Source of the DNA: Caulobacteraceae bacterium UBA3198
GTDB taxonomy: Bacteria; Pseudomonadota; Alphaproteobacteria; Caulobacterales; Caulobacteraceae
Direction: 5' to 3'
Length of the DNA stretch: 64,000 nt
NCBI GenBank assembly: GCA_002363865.1
Contig: DEWY01000015.1
Location: forward strand, 248,001 to 312,000
The translations under genes and the position numbers were made by a program. The first letter of the stretch is position 1; the number at the start of each line of letters is the position of its first letter. The notes below the pieces were generated by a model, which saw only the letters and a program-made list of their open reading frames with translations, ran no database searches and was not told the DNA's origin. Positions 16,914 through 24,661 of the stretch are shown here, piece by piece.

Positions 16914-17131
16914 AGCCGCTGCTCGCCGAGCTACGCCAGCTGCCAGGTCTGAAGGAGACCGCCCGCGGGGTCTTTTATCGCGGCGGACGGGCGTTTCTGC
17001 ATTTTCACGAGGACGCCCAGGGACTGTTCGCCGATCTCAGGGCCAAGGATGCGCCGGGCTTCGAACGCTACGACGTCACCGGCGAGATCGGTCGCGCGGC
17101 GCTGCTCAGCGCCGCGCGACGAGGTCTCTAG
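16877..17131 (+). CDS. small conserved protein of unknown function
   Basis: An 84-aa protein starting at GTG. The sequence runs helix (ALDQLEPLLAELRQLPGL), then GVFYRGGRAFLHFHEDAQGL, then a C-terminal helix. This pattern, especially RGVFYR..RAFLHFHED, recurs in small alphaproteobacterial proteins that I know only as unknowns. It overlaps the upstream gene by 37 bp, suggesting coupling. Its TAG stop shares the palindrome CTAG (17128-17131) with the stop of the convergent clpP. Confidence 0.7.
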   Translation: MRHARAEALDQLEPLLAELRQLPGLKETARGVFYRGGRAFLHFHEDAQGLFADLRAKDAPGFERYDVTGEIGRAALLSAARRGL

Positions 17132-17742
17132 TCTTCCGAGCGCCGCTCATAGACGTGGTCCACCAGGCCCCAGGCCTTGGCTTCTTCGGCGGTCATGAAG
17201 TGGTCGCGGTCAAGGGTCTGTTCGACCACCTCGATCGGCTGGCCGGTGTGCTTGGCGTAGAGCTCGTTCAGACGGCCCTTGGTCTTGATGATGTCCTCGG
17301 CGTGACGCTGGATGTCCGACGCCTTGCCGGTGTACCCGCCCGAGGGCTGGTGGACCATGATGCGGGCGTTGGGCAGCGAAATCCGCTGATCCTTCTCGCC
17401 GGCCATCAGCAGGAACGAGCCCATGGAGGCCGCCATGCCCATGCAGACCGTGGAGATCGGGCTCTTCACGTATTGCATGGTGTCGTAGATCGCCAGGCCG
17501 GACGTCACGATGCCGCCCGGCGAGTTGATGTACATGGAAATCTCTTTCTTGGGGTTCTCGGACTCCAGATAGAGAAGCTGGGCGCAGATCAGGGCGGCCA
17601 TGCCGTCCTCGACCGGGCCGTTGAGGAAGATGATTCGTTCCTTCAGCAGCCGGGAAAAAATGTCGAAGGCGCGTTCGCCGCGGCTGGTCTGTTCGACCAC
17701 CATGGGCACGAGGTTGAGCGCGGTGGTCACATGGTCACGCAT
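17128..17742 (-). CDS. clpP: ATP-dependent Clp protease proteolytic subunit
   Basis: Serine peptidase (204 aa) that forms the tetradecameric barrel working with ClpX. The catalytic Ser is in CMGMAASMGSFLL, the catalytic His in ARIMVHQPSGG, and the Asp lies further on in QTLDRDHFM. I start at the ATG 17740-17742 (MRDHVTTALNLVPMVVEQ), with AGAAGGG before it. The open frame extends 55 codons upstream without ClpP likeness. It follows tig on the same strand, the usual tig-clpP order. Confidence 0.97.
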   Translation of the reverse strand: MRDHVTTALNLVPMVVEQTSRGERAFDIFSRLLKERIIFLNGPVEDGMAALICAQLLYLESENPKKEISMYINSPGGIVTSGLAIYDTMQYVKSPISTVCMGMAASMGSFLLMAGEKDQRISLPNARIMVHQPSGGYTGKASDIQRHAEDIIKTKGRLNELYAKHTGQPIEVVEQTLDRDHFMTAEEAKAWGLVDHVYERRSED

Positions 17743-17795
17743 AAGCTTAAGAGCCCTTCTCGATTGGCGAACGTCTGATCGCCGCCGTCCCTTCC

Positions 17796-17824
17796 GATAT
17801 CGCGTCTGCGGCGGCCGGTTGCAA
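17796..17824 (-). promoter_or_regulatory. candidate clpP promoter
   Basis: On the minus strand TTGCAA (17819-17824), a 17-nt spacer and GATATC (17796-17801), about 54 bp before the clpP ATG. The -35 region reads CTTGCAA, so a heat-shock sigma factor is also possible. Weak match, by eye. Confidence 0.3.
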
Positions 17825-17859
17825 GGCGACCCTCCAACGCCGGCCCTTTCGGAAGCCCT

Positions 17860-17902
17860 AAAATGCATGATCCCGGCGCCGCCTGCAGGCCACGCCGGGA
17901 TC
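17860..17902 (-). terminator. terminator hairpin after trigger factor gene
   Basis: On the minus strand GATCCCGGCG pairs with CGCCGGGATC (10 bp perfect) around a 14-nt loop that itself contains the palindrome GCCTGCAGGC; ATGCATTTT follows. It lies about 42 bp after the tig stop and before the clpP promoter region. Confidence 0.7.
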
Positions 17903-17944
17903 CGCAATCACATTGTCGCGCCGGTGCGGCGTGACACGCAAGAC

Positions 17945-19309
17945 TTACTCGCCATAGCCTTCCGGCAGATCGTCTTCGGCCATCAGCTCGTCCTTGCTGA
18001 CGTCCTTGTCTTCCACCTTGGCCTTCTCGACGATCAGGTCGACGACCTTGTCCTCGAAGATCGGCGCACGCAGCTGAGCCTGGGCGTTGGGGTTCTGGCG
18101 GAACATGTCGAAGACCTGCTGCGCCTGGGGACCGTAACGCATGGCCTCCTGGCGCATGGCCTCTAGCAGCTCCTGCTCGGTCACCTGAACGTTGTTGACC
18201 CGGCCGATCTCGGCCAGGACGAGGCCCAGGCGCACACGGCGCTCGGCGATCTTGCGATACTCCGACTCCAGCTGCTCGTCGGTCTTGTCGGCGTCTTCCG
18301 GCGGGAGGGATTCCTGCGCCTTGTCCTGCTGGACCTGGTTCCAGATGGCGGCGAACTCGGCCTCGACCATCTTGGGCGGCAGCGGGAAGTCGTGCTTGGT
18401 GTCCAGCGCATCCAGCAGGGCGCGCTTCAGCTTGAAGCGTGAGGCGCTGACATACTGCTGCTCGATATTGTCCCGCAGCAGGCCTTTGAGCTTGTCCAGG
18501 CTCTCGATACCGAGCTTCTCGGCGAAGGCGTCGTCAGCGACCGTGTCCACGGGGGCCGAGACGGCGGTCACCTTGACCTCGAATTCGGCTTCCTTACCGG
18601 CCAGATGAGCGGCCTGGTAGTCCTCGGGGAAGGTCACCTTGACCAGGACGTCGGTGTCCGGCTTGGCGCCGACCAGCTGGTCTTCGAAGCCCGGGATGAA
18701 GCTGCCCGAACCGAGCACCAGTTGGGCGCCTTCGGCCGAGCCGCCTTCGAAGGCCTCGCCGTCGATCTTGCCGACGAAGTCGATGGTGACCTGGTCGCCG
18801 TCCTTGGCCTTCACGGTCTTGCCGGTGCGCGGCTCGAAGCTACGGTTCTGCTTGGCCAGCTCGGCCAAGGCCTCGTCGACCTCGTCGTCGCCAGGCTTGT
18901 AGACCGGGCGGACCAGTTCGAGGGTGGCCGGATGGACCGGATCGAATTCCGGCATGATCTCCAGGGCGATCTCGAAGGACAGGTCGGCCTTGCCGTCCAC
19001 CACGTCCTGCAGGTCGCCCTCAGGCTTCAGGTCAGGCTCGCCAGCGGGGCGCAGCTTGTTTTCCTCAAGCACCTTCTGGGTGGTTTCGGTGATGGTCTGC
19101 TCGACCAGCTCGGCCATCAGGGCCTTGCCATGAACCCGGCGCACATGGGCCGGCGGCACCTTGCCCGGGCGGAAGCCCTTGATGTTGAGCTGGGGGGTGA
19201 TCTCGGTGATGCGCGCGTCCAGGCGTTCGGCCAGGTCGGCGGCCGGAACAGTGACGCCATAAACGCGGCTCAGGCCTTCACCGGACTTTTCAACGATCTG
19301 CATCGACAT
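17945..19309 (-). CDS. tig: trigger factor
   Basis: Ribosome-associated chaperone and peptidyl-prolyl isomerase (454 aa). The N-terminal ribosome-binding domain contains the signature IKGFRPGKVP (about residue 45). The FKBP-type PPIase domain spans about residues 155-240 (GDQVTIDFVGKIDGEAFEGG, then FIPGFEDQLVGAKP). A long C-terminal helical domain follows. I start at the ATG 19307-19309 (MSMQIVEKSGEGLSRVYGV), preceded by GGAAG at 5 nt; the Met two codons later is an alternative. First gene of the tig-clpP pair. Confidence 0.96.
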   Translation of the reverse strand: MSMQIVEKSGEGLSRVYGVTVPAADLAERLDARITEITPQLNIKGFRPGKVPPAHVRRVHGKALMAELVEQTITETTQKVLEENKLRPAGEPDLKPEGDLQDVVDGKADLSFEIALEIMPEFDPVHPATLELVRPVYKPGDDEVDEALAELAKQNRSFEPRTGKTVKAKDGDQVTIDFVGKIDGEAFEGGSAEGAQLVLGSGSFIPGFEDQLVGAKPDTDVLVKVTFPEDYQAAHLAGKEAEFEVKVTAVSAPVDTVADDAFAEKLGIESLDKLKGLLRDNIEQQYVSASRFKLKRALLDALDTKHDFPLPPKMVEAEFAAIWNQVQQDKAQESLPPEDADKTDEQLESEYRKIAERRVRLGLVLAEIGRVNNVQVTEQELLEAMRQEAMRYGPQAQQVFDMFRQNPNAQAQLRAPIFEDKVVDLIVEKAKVEDKDVSKDELMAEDDLPEGYGE

Positions 19310-19446
19310 TCTTGCTTCCGGACTCCGGGGCGCTGTCACGCGCTCTTGACGGTCCGCCTAAAGGTGAAACGGGAAGCGCCGCCTACGTCGAGGCGGCGGG
19401 AGGGCGCCCTTATGTCACGGGCGCCTCCCCTGTCCAAGTGCAAAGG

Positions 19447-19531
19447 TGGTGCGGGCGAGAGGACTCGAACCTCCACGCCTTGCGGCGCTGGAACCTAAAT
19501 CCAGTGCGTCTACCAGTTCCGCCACGCCCGC
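19447..19531 (-). tRNA. tRNA-Leu (anticodon TAG)
   Basis: An 85-nt class II tRNA with a long variable arm, on the minus strand. The acceptor stem pairs GCGGGCG with CGCCCGC, the discriminator is A, and CCA is encoded (19447-19449). The anticodon arm is CTGGA-TTTAGGT-TCCAG with anticodon TAG at 19495-19497; the T-arm contains GGTTCGAGTCC. Confidence 0.98.
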
Positions 19532-19568
19532 GTTCCGCCCCCTGCCATCGGCGGTTTGGCCCACGGCG

Positions 19569-20210
19569 TCAAGCCGCCTCGCCGCCGCCCGCCACAGCCT
19601 GGACGAGCTCAATGACGATGGGCGTCAGCGACGCCAGCAGGAGAGCCGCCATGGTCCAGTTGAAGAGTCGCAGCGCGCCTGGCCGCTCGAGGATCCGCCG
19701 CAGCGCCACGCCGGAGCCCGCCCAGGCCGCGGCGGAGGGAATGCTGATCAGGAAGACGACCAGACCGGCCAGCAGCATGTCAGACGCCCCGCCCTGCTGA
19801 GGCACATAGGCGGCGACCACCCCGATGGCCATGGTCCAGGCCTTGGGGTTCACCCACTGAAAGCCGGCCGCCTGCAGGAAGCTGAACGGGCGACGGGGGG
19901 CGGTCCCCTCCCCCAGCCCGCGGGCTGTGGCGATCTTCCAGGCCAGCCAGACGAGGTAGGCGGCCCCCACAGCCTTGAGCACCGTGTGGGCTAACGGGAC
20001 CGCGGCGAACAGGCCGCCCAGGCCGAACCCTACGGCCAGAAGCAGCAGCGCGAAGCCCACCACCACGCCGGCCAGATGCGGCAGGGTGCGGACCAGGCCG
20101 TAGTTGGCGCCGGACGCCATCAGCATGGCGTTGTTCGGGCCAGGCGTGATCGACGAAGCGAAGGCGAAGAGGGCGAGCGCGCCGAGGAGCTGGGGCGTGT
20201 AGCTGGTCAT
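19569..20210 (-). CDS. LysE family amino acid exporter
   Basis: Inner-membrane exporter (213 aa) with about six hydrophobic helices. The family signature ASSITPGPNNAMLMASGANYG lies at residues 18-38, and GFQWVNPKAWTMAIGVVA in the middle is also typical of LysE/RhtB proteins. Substrate (amino acid or derivative) cannot be read. The start ATG is at 20208-20210. It is a single gene; the 264 bp upstream (20211-20474) show no gene or clear motif. Confidence 0.9.
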   Translation of the reverse strand: MTSYTPQLLGALALFAFASSITPGPNNAMLMASGANYGLVRTLPHLAGVVVGFALLLLAVGFGLGGLFAAVPLAHTVLKAVGAAYLVWLAWKIATARGLGEGTAPRRPFSFLQAAGFQWVNPKAWTMAIGVVAAYVPQQGGASDMLLAGLVVFLISIPSAAAWAGSGVALRRILERPGALRLFNWTMAALLLASLTPIVIELVQAVAGGGEAA

Positions 20211-20474
20211 GGGGCCGGTGTCCGAAATGGCTCGGCGGCGGATATCGGCATCCTGCTGGACCCCACCCGTCGCGAAAGCCGGAGGTGGAGAAAGGTGTCG
20301 CAGCCGAACGCGGCGGCTAGATCCCGTTCCTCGCCTCGCCGGCGCAGACCACGCCCATCACCGCTACGCCGGCGGCGACCGGCGAAGGAGCAGGGGCGGA
20401 AATGGCGCGTACGCGATGCAAGGCTCGGGGCTCCGAAGCGACGTCAATCGGCTAGCAGAGGCTGCGAGGCGGGT

Positions 20475-21920
20475 CTAGCCGGCCGCGTAGAGCCCGCGCA
20501 GCACGCCCGGCGTCAGTCCCGGCAGATCTTCGGCGATCAGGCCTGGACCATGAGCGTGCGCCGCCTCGGCGTGGATCCAGGCGGCCGCGCAGGCGGCCTC
20601 GAAGCTATCCATGCCCTGGGCGATCAGCCCGCCGATATAGCCCGCCAGAACATCGCCCGTCCCGGCCGTAGCCAGCCAGGACGAACCGTTGAGCGCCACA
20701 GCCGCGCGCCCGTCCGGCGCTGCGACCACGGTGTCGGCGCCCTTCAACAGCACCACCGCGTCGGCCAGCGCCGCAGCCTTGCGAGCGGCGCCAATGCGAT
20801 CGGGTTCACGCTCCAGTATCCCTGGAAACAGTCGGTCGAACTCGCCCGGGTGGGGCGTAAGCACGTCATCGCGGTCAAGCACAGAGAACAGCTCTTCCGG
20901 GTCCTGCTGGAACACGGTGATGGCGTCGGCGTCCAGGATCAGGGCCGCGCCTGTCCTGGCGAGGGCGAGAACATTCATCAGCGTGGTCTCATTCACGCCA
21001 GCCGCTGGACCGATGACCGCCGCGTCCACCTCTGTGGCCAGCCCCTCTAGTTCCGATTCGGTCTCAAAGGGCCGGAGCATGATCGCTTCAAGATGAGCGG
21101 CGTTGGCCGACAGGGCGTCGGGGGGCGACAGGATACTCACCACACCGGCGCCGATCCGCAGCCCCGCCCGCGCCGCGAGCCGGGCCGCCCCTGTGCTCCA
21201 GGCGGGCCCGCTGACGACCACCAACCGGCCGCGGGCGTGCTTGTGCGAGGCGGCGTTCGGCCATGGAAACCGCGCAGCCCAAAGGTCGGGACCGTTCTCA
21301 GACAGCTGGGAGGCGGTGAGGCCCAAGCCAATATCGGCCACGATCACCTCCCCACAACGGCCCCGGCCTGGCTCAAGCACATGGGCGGGCTTGCGCGCAT
21401 GGAAGGTCACGGTCAGCGCGGCTCGACCACATACGCCCAGGGGCTGACCTGTGTCGCCGGGCAGGCCGGTGGGGACATCGACGGCCACCACCCGTTCCGG
21501 CGCGCCGTTGATCTGCTGGATCACCCTGGCCACGTCTCCGGTCAGAGGCCCGGACAGCCCCGCGCCAAAGATCGCGTCGATATAGAGTTCGGCTTCGAGA
21601 TCGCCGTCGAGATCGAGGGTTTCGCCGCGCCATTGGGCGGCCATGGCCTTGGCGCCCTCCGATCGCGGGGGCGCTGCGACCGCGACGCGCACCGGCCAGC
21701 CCTGCTCCGCCAGGAGCCGGGCGATGACATAGCCGTCGCCGCCGTTGTCCCCCGGCCCGCAGAGCACGAGGGTGTCGCAGGGGGCGTGCCGACAGACTAC
21801 GGCGCCGACGACCGCGGCCCCAGCGCGGGACATCAGCTCAAGGGCGGGTGTTCCGGCGGCCACCGCCGCGCGATCAGCCGCCGCCATCTCGGCCACGGTC
21901 AGAATCTGTTTCGCCGCCAC
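20475..21920 (-). CDS. nnr: bifunctional NAD(P)HX epimerase/dehydratase
   Basis: Metabolite-repair enzyme (481 aa) that reconverts hydrated NAD(P)HX to NAD(P)H. The N-terminal YjeF_N epimerase domain (about 1-210) shows VLCGPGDNGGDGYVIARLL and VVAVDVPTGLPGDTG. The C-terminal carbohydrate-kinase-like dehydratase domain (about 220-481) shows DVLTPHPGEFDRLFPG, VLLKGADTVVAAPDG and LATAGTGDVLAGYIGGLIAQG. The start is GTG at 21918-21920 with a GGAGGT close upstream. It lies 18 bp after the histidine phosphatase gene on the same strand, so probably co-transcribed. Confidence 0.94.
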   Translation of the reverse strand: MAAKQILTVAEMAAADRAAVAAGTPALELMSRAGAAVVGAVVCRHAPCDTLVLCGPGDNGGDGYVIARLLAEQGWPVRVAVAAPPRSEGAKAMAAQWRGETLDLDGDLEAELYIDAIFGAGLSGPLTGDVARVIQQINGAPERVVAVDVPTGLPGDTGQPLGVCGRAALTVTFHARKPAHVLEPGRGRCGEVIVADIGLGLTASQLSENGPDLWAARFPWPNAASHKHARGRLVVVSGPAWSTGAARLAARAGLRIGAGVVSILSPPDALSANAAHLEAIMLRPFETESELEGLATEVDAAVIGPAAGVNETTLMNVLALARTGAALILDADAITVFQQDPEELFSVLDRDDVLTPHPGEFDRLFPGILEREPDRIGAARKAAALADAVVLLKGADTVVAAPDGRAAVALNGSSWLATAGTGDVLAGYIGGLIAQGMDSFEAACAAAWIHAEAAHAHGPGLIAEDLPGLTPGVLRGLYAAG

Positions 21921-21938
21921 GGGACCTCCGCCAGTCGA

Positions 21939-22508
21939 CTAGAGTACGCCGGTGGAGGCTTCGCGCCCCTTCTCGACCAAGGTCAAGGTCTTGCCGTCAG
22001 TTTCAAACACGGTGATCGAAGTGTGATCGGGGCGGAAGCTGACCACCCGGTCCTCCCCCGTCAGCAGGGAAACCACCGCATTGATCGCCACGAAGTGACT
22101 GAAGATCGCGGTATCGCCGCGATCCTGCAGGGCCGCGGCCACCTGTCGCCGCCAGGCGTCATAATCCAGGTCGCCATCGATCTCCGCCCACGTCCCCTGA
22201 AAGGCCTGACGCAACCATTCGCCACGGTCCGCGGCGGCCAGGGTGACCGGCGTCGGGATTTCGCCCACGCCGGAATCGATCTCCACCTCGACCCCGAGCG
22301 CCTTAGCGGTCGGCTCCGCCGTCTCTCGGCAGCGGGCGAGCGGCGAGGATACCACCCGGCGCGGCCGCTGGCCGTCGGGCAGACCCAGCAGGTGATCGCG
22401 GGCGGCTGCCGCCTGCTGCTGACCGGTCTCATCCAGCCCCGGATCGTCGTCATGACCGCCCCAGCTGGCGGCGGGCTTTCCGTGGCGGATCAGATAGAGG
22501 CGCGGCAT
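21939..22508 (-). CDS. histidine phosphatase family protein
   Basis: Cytosolic phosphoglycerate-mutase-like phosphatase (189 aa). The catalytic motif is LYLIRHGKPAASWGG at residues 4-18, with the second His in TAIFSHFVAINAVVS and an Arg pair in VVSSPLARCRETAEP. Substrate not readable. It lies 3 bp after the thiolase-like gene and 18 bp before nnr, so the three may form one unit. Confidence 0.88.
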   Translation of the reverse strand: MPRLYLIRHGKPAASWGGHDDDPGLDETGQQQAAAARDHLLGLPDGQRPRRVVSSPLARCRETAEPTAKALGVEVEIDSGVGEIPTPVTLAAADRGEWLRQAFQGTWAEIDGDLDYDAWRRQVAAALQDRGDTAIFSHFVAINAVVSLLTGEDRVVSFRPDHTSITVFETDGKTLTLVEKGREASTGVL

Positions 22509-22511
22509 GAG

Positions 22512-24047
22512 CTAGTCCGGGACAAAGAGGTTGCGTTGGCCCTCGGGGGCAGGTCCCACCGTACCTGTCCGACCGACGGATTCCACCGCCTCCAGACTCG
22601 CAAGTACGGCCGGGTCGGTCGGCGTGTGGGCGACGAACCGTCGATCGGCCTCGTCCCGTCCCACGACAATCCCCATCAGATAGCCTTCCCGTCCATGGAC
22701 GACCGTATAGGTCTCGATGACGGCGCGACCCTGCGGCGACTCTGTGACAACCGGATGCGGAAGGGCGTCAATCTGGCGCTGAATGATCGCCGGGTCCTCG
22801 CGCTCAAAGGGGGCCTTGGGCGGCCGACAGGAATAGATGCCGGTGGACTGCTTGGTCAGGAACCAGCCATTGGCCGTCACCAGGCCATAGTCATCCCGCG
22901 CGGCGCGCAACCGCTGCATCATGACCGCGATGGAGTGCATGGCGTAGTTGTTCCCCGGCCCGCCCGCATAGGGCAGCCCGCCGGTGACGGTCAGGCCGCG
23001 GGGATCATCCAGGGCCAGCCCCAGCTCCTCCGCGCCGATCTCCACAGCGACGGGGAAACAGGAATAGAGGTCGATGATCCCGATCTGGTCCAGGCCGATC
23101 CCGGCCATCTCCAGGGCCCGGGCGCCAGTCAGCCGCATGGCCGGACTGGAATGGAAGTTCTGGCGATCCAGGGGATACCAGAGGTCGGCGGCGTCGGCGC
23201 AGCCGTGCAGATAGACCAGCCGGTCCTCCGGCACGCCGAGTTCCCTGGCCATGGCCAGGCTGGCGACCAGGACGCCTGCGGACTGGTCCACATCCATGAT
23301 CGCATTGAGGTACTTGGTGTAGGGAAAGCCGACCATACGGTTGCGGTTAGTGACAGTGATCAGTTCCTCGGCCGTGCGGGCGATCGGGAACCAGGCGTCG
23401 CGGTTGCGGGCGGCGACTTCGGTGAACGGCGCAAACAGCTCCCCCAGACGCTGCTGATGGTCGGCGATGCTGCGCCCGTCGCGGGCGCGCAGGGCGTTCT
23501 CGAGCAAAGGATAGGTGTTGATCGGCCGCCCCAACCCATGGCGCGCCTCATAGGGCGTGGCGCCCGGCCGGGGATCTCCAATCCGCTCCGGCGCCGGCAG
23601 GCTCTGGTCCTCGGCCCAGTCGTCAAACCCTAGCCCCTTGGTCAGCCGCTTGGTGGCCGAGCCCAGGAACTCGCAGCCGACAACCAGGCCAAGGCCCGTC
23701 TCGCCCCGGGAAACTCGCTCGCACAGCACATTGATCAGTTGTTGGGGGCTGTTGCCGCCCATGTGGGAATAGACCGACCAGGCCGGCGTCGCCCCCAGCG
23801 CCCTGGCGAGGCTCAGGGGCGGATTGGCGCTGTGCGGCGTCGCGCGCCCCCCGCCGGGCGCATCGACCGTGAACCCCACCACGGCCAGGCTGTCGATGGC
23901 CGCCAGATCGCGCTCGGCGAGACCCGCGTCCTGCGCGGCGCCAAGCGCCGCAATCTTCAGCAGTTGGGTCGGCGCCGGCGAAGCCTGCGGTTCGCCCCGA
24001 TAGGTGAATTGTCCCGCCCCGATCAGAACTGGGGTTCTATCATCCAT
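22512..24047 (-). CDS. thiolase-like protein (acetyl-CoA acetyltransferase family)
   Basis: A 511-aa thiolase-superfamily protein with an extra C-terminal domain, as in thiolase-like protein type 1. The thiolase part includes MDDRTPVLIGAGQFTYRGE, a middle DVDQSAGVLVASLAMARELGV, and late glycine-rich VTGGLPYAGGPGNNYAMHS. At the place where thiolases carry the nucleophilic Cys, this protein reads SHMGGNSPQQLIN, with no Cys. The C-terminal part (about 420-511, AVIETYTVVHGREGYLMGIV) looks like a small beta-barrel. The reaction is therefore uncertain; a thioester-binding role is likely. First gene of a three-gene unit with the phosphatase and nnr. Confidence 0.82.
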   Translation of the reverse strand: MDDRTPVLIGAGQFTYRGEPQASPAPTQLLKIAALGAAQDAGLAERDLAAIDSLAVVGFTVDAPGGGRATPHSANPPLSLARALGATPAWSVYSHMGGNSPQQLINVLCERVSRGETGLGLVVGCEFLGSATKRLTKGLGFDDWAEDQSLPAPERIGDPRPGATPYEARHGLGRPINTYPLLENALRARDGRSIADHQQRLGELFAPFTEVAARNRDAWFPIARTAEELITVTNRNRMVGFPYTKYLNAIMDVDQSAGVLVASLAMARELGVPEDRLVYLHGCADAADLWYPLDRQNFHSSPAMRLTGARALEMAGIGLDQIGIIDLYSCFPVAVEIGAEELGLALDDPRGLTVTGGLPYAGGPGNNYAMHSIAVMMQRLRAARDDYGLVTANGWFLTKQSTGIYSCRPPKAPFEREDPAIIQRQIDALPHPVVTESPQGRAVIETYTVVHGREGYLMGIVVGRDEADRRFVAHTPTDPAVLASLEAVESVGRTGTVGPAPEGQRNLFVPD

Positions 24048-24132
24048 GGCAACGCCTCCGCACCCAACTGCGCCGCGCGATCCTAGGGGCCTATCGGCGG
24101 CTCACAAGGCCATTTCAGCGACGCTCATCAAT

Positions 24133-24149
24133 TGGGCGCCAGGCGCCCA
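24133..24149. repeat. palindrome in the thiolase/glnB divergent region
   Basis: TGGGCGCC, one base, GGCGCCCA: an 8-bp perfect inverted repeat, followed on the plus strand by TTTTATT. It lies 85 bp upstream of the thiolase-like start and about 136 bp before glnB. As RNA it would look like a terminator, but no plus-strand gene ends before it; as DNA it could be an operator. The remainder of the 238-bp region shows no clear sigma54 or sigma70 promoter. Confidence 0.5.
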
Positions 24150-24285
24150 TTTTATTCGCAGCTGGCGATTTCGCAGGCTCAGCCGAAACTCCCGGCGCGG
24201 CGCCCTCTTGTCGCCTCGCAGCCCGGCATGCTCCGTCCAATCCACCCCCTTGAACAGGGCGGCGCGTTCAGTCCGACGAGGCCCC

Positions 24286-24624
24286 ATGAAGAAGATCGAA
24301 GCCGTCATTAAGCCCTTCAAGCTGGACGAGGTGAAGGAGGCCCTTCAGGAACTGGGCGTCCAAGGCATGACCGTGCTTGAGGCCAAGGGCTATGGGCGGC
24401 AGAAGGGGCAGACGGAGCTGTACCGCGGCGCTGAATATGTCGTGGACTTCCTGCCCAAGATTAAGATCGAGGTGGTGGTCGCCGACGACCAGCTCGACAG
24501 CGCCCTTGAGGCCATCACCACCGCGGCGCGTACGGGCCGCATCGGAGACGGGAAGATCTTCGTCTCCGAAATCATCGAGGTTCTGCGCATTCGCACCGGT
24601 GAGACCGGCGCGCTTGCGGTTTGA
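24286..24624 (+). CDS. glnB: nitrogen regulatory protein P-II
   Basis: Trimeric signal protein (112 aa) that senses 2-oxoglutarate and ATP/ADP and is uridylylated under nitrogen limitation. It starts MKKIEAVIKPFKLDEVKEAL. The T-loop carries Tyr51 in YRGAEYVVDFLPK, the uridylylation site. The C-terminal signature TGRIGDGKIFVSE matches the P-II pattern. The frame is open far upstream, but the ATG at 24286 matches the family exactly. glnA follows after 37 bp, the classic glnBA operon, which argues for GlnB rather than GlnK (normally next to amtB). Confidence 0.96.
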   Translation: MKKIEAVIKPFKLDEVKEALQELGVQGMTVLEAKGYGRQKGQTELYRGAEYVVDFLPKIKIEVVVADDQLDSALEAITTAARTGRIGDGKIFVSEIIEVLRIRTGETGALAV

Positions 24625-24661
24625 CGTTCTGACCTATCACGCGAGTTAGGGGATAACCGCC

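Noticed and set aside
20211..20474. A small RNA or small gene in the gap between nnr and the LysE gene
   Set aside because: No ribosome site, no terminator hairpin and no known RNA signature; plus-strand frames look random.
21093..23633. 846-codon plus-strand open frame opposite nnr, the phosphatase and the thiolase-like gene
   Set aside because: It crosses three recognisable minus-strand genes, has shadow-type composition and no domain likeness.
24048..24285. sigma54 promoter upstream of glnB
   Set aside because: The only GG...GC candidate (TGGCGATTTCGCA) has 7 nt between the GG and GC elements instead of 10.
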